From Manihot esculenta (Eukaryota > Streptophyta > Magnoliopsida > Malpighiales > Euphorbiaceae), in the NCBI RefSeq assembly GCF_001659605.2, contig NC_035175.2, forward strand, positions 28,243,705 through 28,307,704: 64,000 bases of DNA, in the 5' to 3' direction. This document shows positions 59,100 to 64,000 of the stretch, in pieces (position 1 is the first letter of the stretch; each line of letters opens with the position of its first letter). A model generated the notes under the pieces. It did no database searches. It was not told the DNA's origin and saw nothing but the letters and a program-made list of their open reading frames with translations. The translations under genes and the position numbers were made by a program.

Positions 59100-59353
59100 C
59101 CTATCTTCTGAAAAACAGCACATAGCATAAGCAATCATTAGCATCATATGGTTCATGTGGAAACACATGAACCCTCATCACATACATAACATCATATCAT
59201 AGCATTTATGCACATGCATATCATCATGGCATATCACATCATCATATAGACAGGACTCTACATCCTATCCTAGTGGACATGATTTTCCTAGTGTGCTTGA
59301 CCTTCTAGAACATCTATGAGCCCGATACTCTAGGTCCGACCATATGAACCTAG

Positions 59354-59366
59354 GGCTCTGATACCA
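59354..59366 (-). other. Primer-binding site, tRNA-iMet
   Basis: The minus strand reads TGGTATCAGAGCC, 3 nt inside the 5' LTR. It is complementary to the 3' end of plant initiator methionine tRNA, the usual primer for this clade. Confidence 0.92.
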
Positions 59367-59369
59367 CTC

Positions 59370-61572
59370 TGTAACGACCCGGAAATCCGACCCGTTACCG
59401 GCGCTAGGATCCAGATCGGCTTAAGGCCGCCGGGACCCGTAGCAAGCCTACATACCTCCTCTTAAGCTGTGGAATCCCATACATAACAACATATACATGA
59501 TCTGTAAAAAAATTTTCTTTTCTCTTATCCAAGCAAAACCTGTGCATGCACAAAATCATACGTAAACCCCACACTGGAGTCCTCATCAAATACTCCAATG
59601 GGGTATCATCATCATACATATCAGCTTGGATAATCATGGTCATTAACATCATTACTTATTAAACACTCTGTACATAATGGGGATTCACACACCTCTAGGT
59701 CAAGCACTACTATAATCCTCAATACATCATCAAATCATTCATTACATTACATGGTCATAAATACTCATTACATCAGGTTCATGTCCACTACTATCTATTA
59801 CAACATACATGACTTAACTTCACTCTAGCCGACTTCCCGATCTATCCTGTACCTGCATCTCTGGGGATAAAGGGAGTGGGGTGAGCTACTAGAGCCCAGT
59901 GAGCAGAATAATAAAACATCAATTTAAATCATGCTTTCATGTATGCGCCATAACACAAACATTTCACAACAAGGATGAACTTGTCACCATTTAGCCCCTA
60001 TCTTTCTTACTTATACATGCCGGGGGCGTAGAGCCGTAGCAGGCACACCCGGACTTCCATAATCCGTCATAGTGCCAGGGGCGTAGAGCCGTAGCAGGCA
60101 CACCTGGACTCACATGGCTATCATGACATACAAGGGCTAATGGATCATTCAACATTCATCCACATCAACAACAAAGTATGCAATGCAACATATTCGTGAA
60201 TTCTAATGTAAACAACCTAATATATCTCATGGCATTCATGATGCGTGAATCATGCTAAAACATTTCATTAATTTGCTTTAAAACTTAAAGTTTATTCCAC
60301 TCACCTCTGGCTAGCTCTGAAGAGAATCTGAAGCAGCTGGCTCACTGCTGAGGGTCTTGGTTCCTCGGGTCCGAACCTACACAGGTGGACTCAAATGAGG
60401 GACCAAACATACATGAACATGACTCTAAAATACTCCCCAAAAACCCCCTAAAACATCCTGAAAACATCACATGAAAACATGCGAGAAACGGCTGAACAAG
60501 GCACTTTCGGCGGCAGGTTCGGCGGCCGAAAGTCCCTCTGCAGCCGAAAGTCATGCAGGTTCGGCGGCACTTTCGGCGGCCGAACCTCCCAGACAGAGAC
60601 GAAACTTGAGTTTCGGGGGCAGGCTTCGGCAGCCGAAACTGCCTCCACAAGGGGGTTCGACGGCCGAAAGTCACTTCGGCGGCCGAACCTGAGTTTCTGC
60701 CGAAGGGCAGAAACTTGGCTTCCTTGTGTCCACAGCCTCCAAAACACCTCAAAACATGCATAAACTTGTTTCTACACATGCATACACATCATACATCACA
60801 CCTAGGGGTCTCAAACTATAATATACCCCAACTACAACACTTCAAACAACACATTTCCAACATACATTGCTCAAATCACAACATAAACCTAACAACAAGC
60901 CTAAACATGCATTCTACCCCATCAACTTGCATAAAACTTTCATAAAACATAAAAGAAGCATAGATCGAAGCTTACCTCTTGAAGATCGAGAGGAAGAACG
61001 ACCCTAGCTCGGAAAATTGAGGGATTTAGCTCCAAGACTTCCAAGCTCCAAACTTGCTTAAAAACACTCAAAGACCTTTGTGGAACCTTAAAACTCAAAG
61101 AAAATGGTGGGGATTGAAGGAAAAACACAAGATTTGGGAGAGGGAGGTCGGAAGCTTGCTGCGGCTGAAAATGGGAGAAAACTCTCTCATTTCGGCTAAG
61201 TGCCCCTTTTATAGGTGGCTGGCCAAGCCACGTTCGGGGGCCGAAAGTGCCTCCGCATGCATGCAAGGTTCGGCGGCCGAACTTGGAGTTCGGCGGCCGA
61301 ACCTGCATTTCCCTCACTCAAAACTTTCGGGCGCCTAAAGTCCCTCCGAAAGCATGCATGTTCGGCGGCCGAACCTCAAAGTTCGGCGGCCGAACCTGGG
61401 TTTTCCTCCAAAGATTTTTCACGCAAAAAAACTCATTTAATTCTTACTTAAAAACGTGAAATACATGAAAACATTTCATAAAATCATAGTTTTACCCTTC
61501 TAGAGGTTTCCGACATCCGAGGTCCCACCGGACGGTAGGGGTTCCGATATCGGAGTCTAGCCGGGTATTACA
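59370..61572 (-). repeat. 5' LTR of the complete Tekay element
   Basis: 2,203 bp. In element sense it has U3 (61572 to about 61180) with palindromic motifs, a TATA box, and a long transcribed R-U5 part with further motifs and splice-like sites. One ttcggcggccgaa copy is mutated to ttcgacggccgaa at 60656. Confidence 0.97.
61207..61213 (-). promoter_or_regulatory. LTR promoter TATA box
   Basis: The minus strand reads agccacctataaaaggggca. The same (c)cagccacctataaa(a)g context occurs in the solo LTRs at 24520 and 30379. Transcription should start about 30 bp downstream, near 61180. Confidence 0.8.
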
Positions 61573-61918
61573 AAGAAGAAGTATTCCTATTTATTTTAAA
61601 AGGAAAAAAAGAAATTATCGTGAAAGGAAGGGAGTGTAATCAGGAAAGGAGCGACCAAGTCTTTCTGAAAGCAAAGGTTACAGATGAAAGCAAAAGTAAT
61701 ATTTGGGAAAGAAGAAAAGTTCTTATAAGACAGTTTTGATGGCAAACTTTAAATGCGGCTCGACAAACGGGGTAGCCATCATCGAAGGGATAGGTAGGCA
61801 AAACGGCGTGAGCAGGGGAAGACTAATATCAAAAGGTCATGTATCCCAAATTGTGAAAATAACTGTCACATTTGAATATGAAGAATCGAAGACTAGCAAG
61901 AGGGCCTCTGATATTATA
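61573..61918 (+). other. Distal internal sequence of the Tat-like element
   Basis: About 345 bp between the Tekay insertion and the Tat-like 3' LTR. Short ORFs only. It belongs to the upstream side of the antisense ORF. Confidence 0.5.
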
Positions 61919-62419
61919 TAATAATCGCCCAAAGAAACTCATGAGTTGTCATCACAAGACAGCACCACACGATAAGAATCTAATAAATGGACAGAAAAGG
62001 AAGACTCGAACACCTTAACACCCAATTTATCATCAAGACTCGCCTTCCTTTGGATAGGACGAGTCTCGACATAAAGTTACCATTAGCAAGCACAGTCCCG
62101 CAGACCCCGTTACACCTGTAATCTTGGGATCACCAACCGATTAGCTGGTAAGATCCCTTATCAAACCACCGGTCACATCATTGCTGAACTATCAGGAACT
62201 GCTATATTTAACTTTATTCCCTTACAGTATAAAAGTCAAAAATCATAGAGGTAAAGGTACACAATTCTCTTAAATAACTACTCTAAAGTTCTACATTCAT
62301 CATATTCTCCAGTTTATTGACTGGAGTGTTGAAGTGTCTATCGTGAGCACCTATCACCTCACATTCTCTTCCTTGCAGATTTAACCAATCATAGCATAGT
62401 TCTACTTTCGGCTACATCA
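61919..62419 (+). repeat. 3' LTR of the Tat-like element
   Basis: 501 bp, beginning TGATATTATA and ending gctacatca. TATAAAA lies at 62228-62234. It is visibly diverged from the 5' LTR, in line with an older insertion than the Tekay element inside it. Confidence 0.88.
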
Positions 62420-62424
62420 GTATG

Positions 62425-64000
62425 ATAATAAATAAAAATAATAATGTATAAAACCATAAGTTCGTTGATCTTAAAAATTAAAATAGTAATCTTTTATTTT
62501 TTTTATTATTAAAATAATAAATATAATAATTTTTTTATTATAAAAAATTAACCATTTAGAGGAATATTTTAGAAGAATATTTTTACTATTTAGAGATATT
62601 TAGCTCTTAATCAATAGTCAACTAATGGCAAATGTACCTTTTTTTTATGAAAAAATAATTTTATTCGATGAAAATTAAATTTAAAAATTAATTTATTATT
62701 AAAAATTTAATAAGAGGTTATCTTATAAGTTTTATCAAATCTTAGAAACATTCTTATAAATAATAAAAAATTTAATGATCTAAGGCAGGCCCGTAGACCT
62801 CTACAAAATATTCAATTTAAGATTTAAAATATTAAATGATAAAAAACTGAAAATATAAATAAATTATAAACAAAAGTGGGAGTCTTAAATTAGATAGTGG
62901 AACTAATATAACATATATAACATATAGATGCTTCAACATTTTATAAAAGCTATATTGACTTATAGATGGACCATTAAACTCTTACGATAAAAATCTTTTA
63001 TAATCTTTAATAACTTGATTAAACTCAATACAGTCATACATTTACAGATTTAGTCTGATAGTAAATGCATTTAAGTAAATATGAAAAATCTCAAATTCTA
63101 CTGTCCAATCCCCAATTTCCATTTAAAAGGAAAAGATCAACTTAATACAGTCATATCTAGCTTTTTATTCATGTTAGAGAAAAATTTGTGTTATGTAGAA
63201 CACTAATATATATTTTTATTTAAATTTTATTATAAAATTTATTTCACTCTCTAAATACTTATTAGTTAATAATATAATTAAATTAATATTTATTTAAATT
63301 CTTTCTCAATTTAATTAATTGGATTAAATTATATAACTTTATAATCCAATAAAATTATAAAGTTCAATTTTAAAATTTAATTTATTAATTTAATAAATTA
63401 TTTTAAAATTAAATAATAATAATTTTATGGTTACTATTTAAATATTTTTCTCATTTAAAAAACTTCTTTATTTTTTTAAATTATTAGAAATTATTATGCG
63501 ATATTTTAAAAATTATTTTTTATATGTGAATATAAATATTTTTCAATGATTTTTGTGGTACAAACTTAAAAAGTTTCTGAGCTACGAATTAATATATTAT
63601 TTTTAAATAATAATTATAATCAAATTTATAAAAGCATTTGTTGAAAGTTTCTGATAAATATAAAAAATTAAAACCTTTATAATATAAATATATTAAATTT
63701 ATATTTATAGTGACAATTTATTAATATTTTTTAAATATTTATAAAGAATAAATATTACTAATAATAAATTAAAATGTATATTTTTATTCTAATTAAATGA
63801 AAATAAGTATAAATAATTTAAATTAATAAAATAATTATGAAAAAAAACAAAATACAATTTAATTTAATTAAAAAAATTTTTTACTATGTCACCACTCAAT
63901 TTTTAAAATGTCATATATCAACTCTCATCAAAAACATAGTTTTAAAAATTCATAAATTTTTCAGGATTAAAATAAATAAACAAAACATTAAAATTCACCT
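62425..64000. other. AT-rich sequence, no gene seen
   Basis: No ORF, LTR end or repeat that I could recognise in 1.6 kb. Confidence 0.5.

Larger units (their letters stand above)
51780..61572 (-). mobile_element. Complete Tekay/Del-type chromovirus (Ty3/gypsy)
   Basis: 9,793 bp with perfect TSD AAGAA (51775-51779 and 61573-61577). Both LTRs are 2,203 bp, start TGTAATACCC and end GTTACA in element sense. Primer site, polypurine tract and an uninterrupted gag-pol ORF are all present, so it looks capable of transposition. I count seven substitutions and no indels between LTRs. It inserted into the antisense-ORF region of the Tat-like element. Confidence 0.97.
37260..62419 (+). mobile_element. 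Tat-like non-autonomous gypsy element, host of five nested insertions
   Basis: The 5' LTR is 37260-37786 and the 3' LTR 61919-62419; both begin TGAT and end CATCA. The target-site duplication is GTATG (37255-37259 and 62420-62424). In order it holds: LTR; gag (about 37900-45010, split); a tandem array (about 45225-47640, split); an antisense ORF on the minus strand (51700-50094 and 47932-47660, split); and the 3' LTR. No pol domains are present. Removing the inserted elements leaves roughly 6 kb of the original. Insertions are at 38960-44645, 39458-43678 (within the former), 45263-46863, 47933-50093 and 51780-61572. Confidence 0.88.

Overview
This window is nuclear DNA from a flowering plant. 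It has spliced genes with GT..AG introns, an AT-rich background, and plant-type LTR retrotransposons. The proteins closely resemble dicot families, and the transposon content suggests a woody eudicot, possibly Euphorbiaceae such as cassava or its relatives. That species guess is inference.

Left part (1-9430). Two disrupted, inverted copies of a gypsy-associated ORF (about 640-3280) lie next to the first exon of a RING-CH zinc-finger gene (minus, 4837-5123). Its remaining exons are not visible here. A B3-type DNA-binding protein gene (minus, 6747-5806) is interrupted by one in-frame TAG. An AT-rich intergenic stretch then carries a 450 bp direct repeat.

Middle part (9430-37260). Two intact genes converge tail to tail. 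The first is a seven-exon WAT1-related (EamA) transporter, plus strand, 9489-18237, 381 aa. The second is a three-exon Nodulin-like/MFS membrane protein, minus strand, 36264-21962, 564 aa. Both reading frames close exactly across the inferred splice sites. Introns of both genes host retrotransposons. Intron 1 of the MFS gene is about 12.5 kb and holds a Tat-like non-autonomous gypsy element that itself carries two solo LTRs of another family.

Right part (37260-62419). This is essentially one nested transposon block. A Tat-like gypsy element (LTRs at 37260-37786 and 61919-62419, target-site duplication GTATG) has been invaded at least five times. The insertions are a solo LTR (TSD TTATA) that itself contains a chimeric Tekay-type element (TSD GATAT), a second solo LTR of the same family in opposite orientation (TSD TAATT), a solo Tekay LTR (TSD GAGAA), and a complete Tekay/Del-type chromovirus at 51780-61572 (TSD AAGAA). 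The complete copy has 2,203 bp LTRs differing at only 7 positions, a tRNA-iMet primer site, a polypurine tract and an uninterrupted 1,684-codon gag-pol ORF. The last 1.6 kb is AT-rich with no visible gene.

The most unusual signals are in the Tekay LTR family, of which there are six LTR copies here. These are (i) arrays of a 13 bp near-palindrome containing a GCCGCC core just upstream of a conserved TATA box, (ii) a conserved series of splice-like sites in the transcribed part of the LTR, and (iii) reiterated short hairpins. No prokaryotic system, CRISPR array or tRNA/rRNA gene was recognised.
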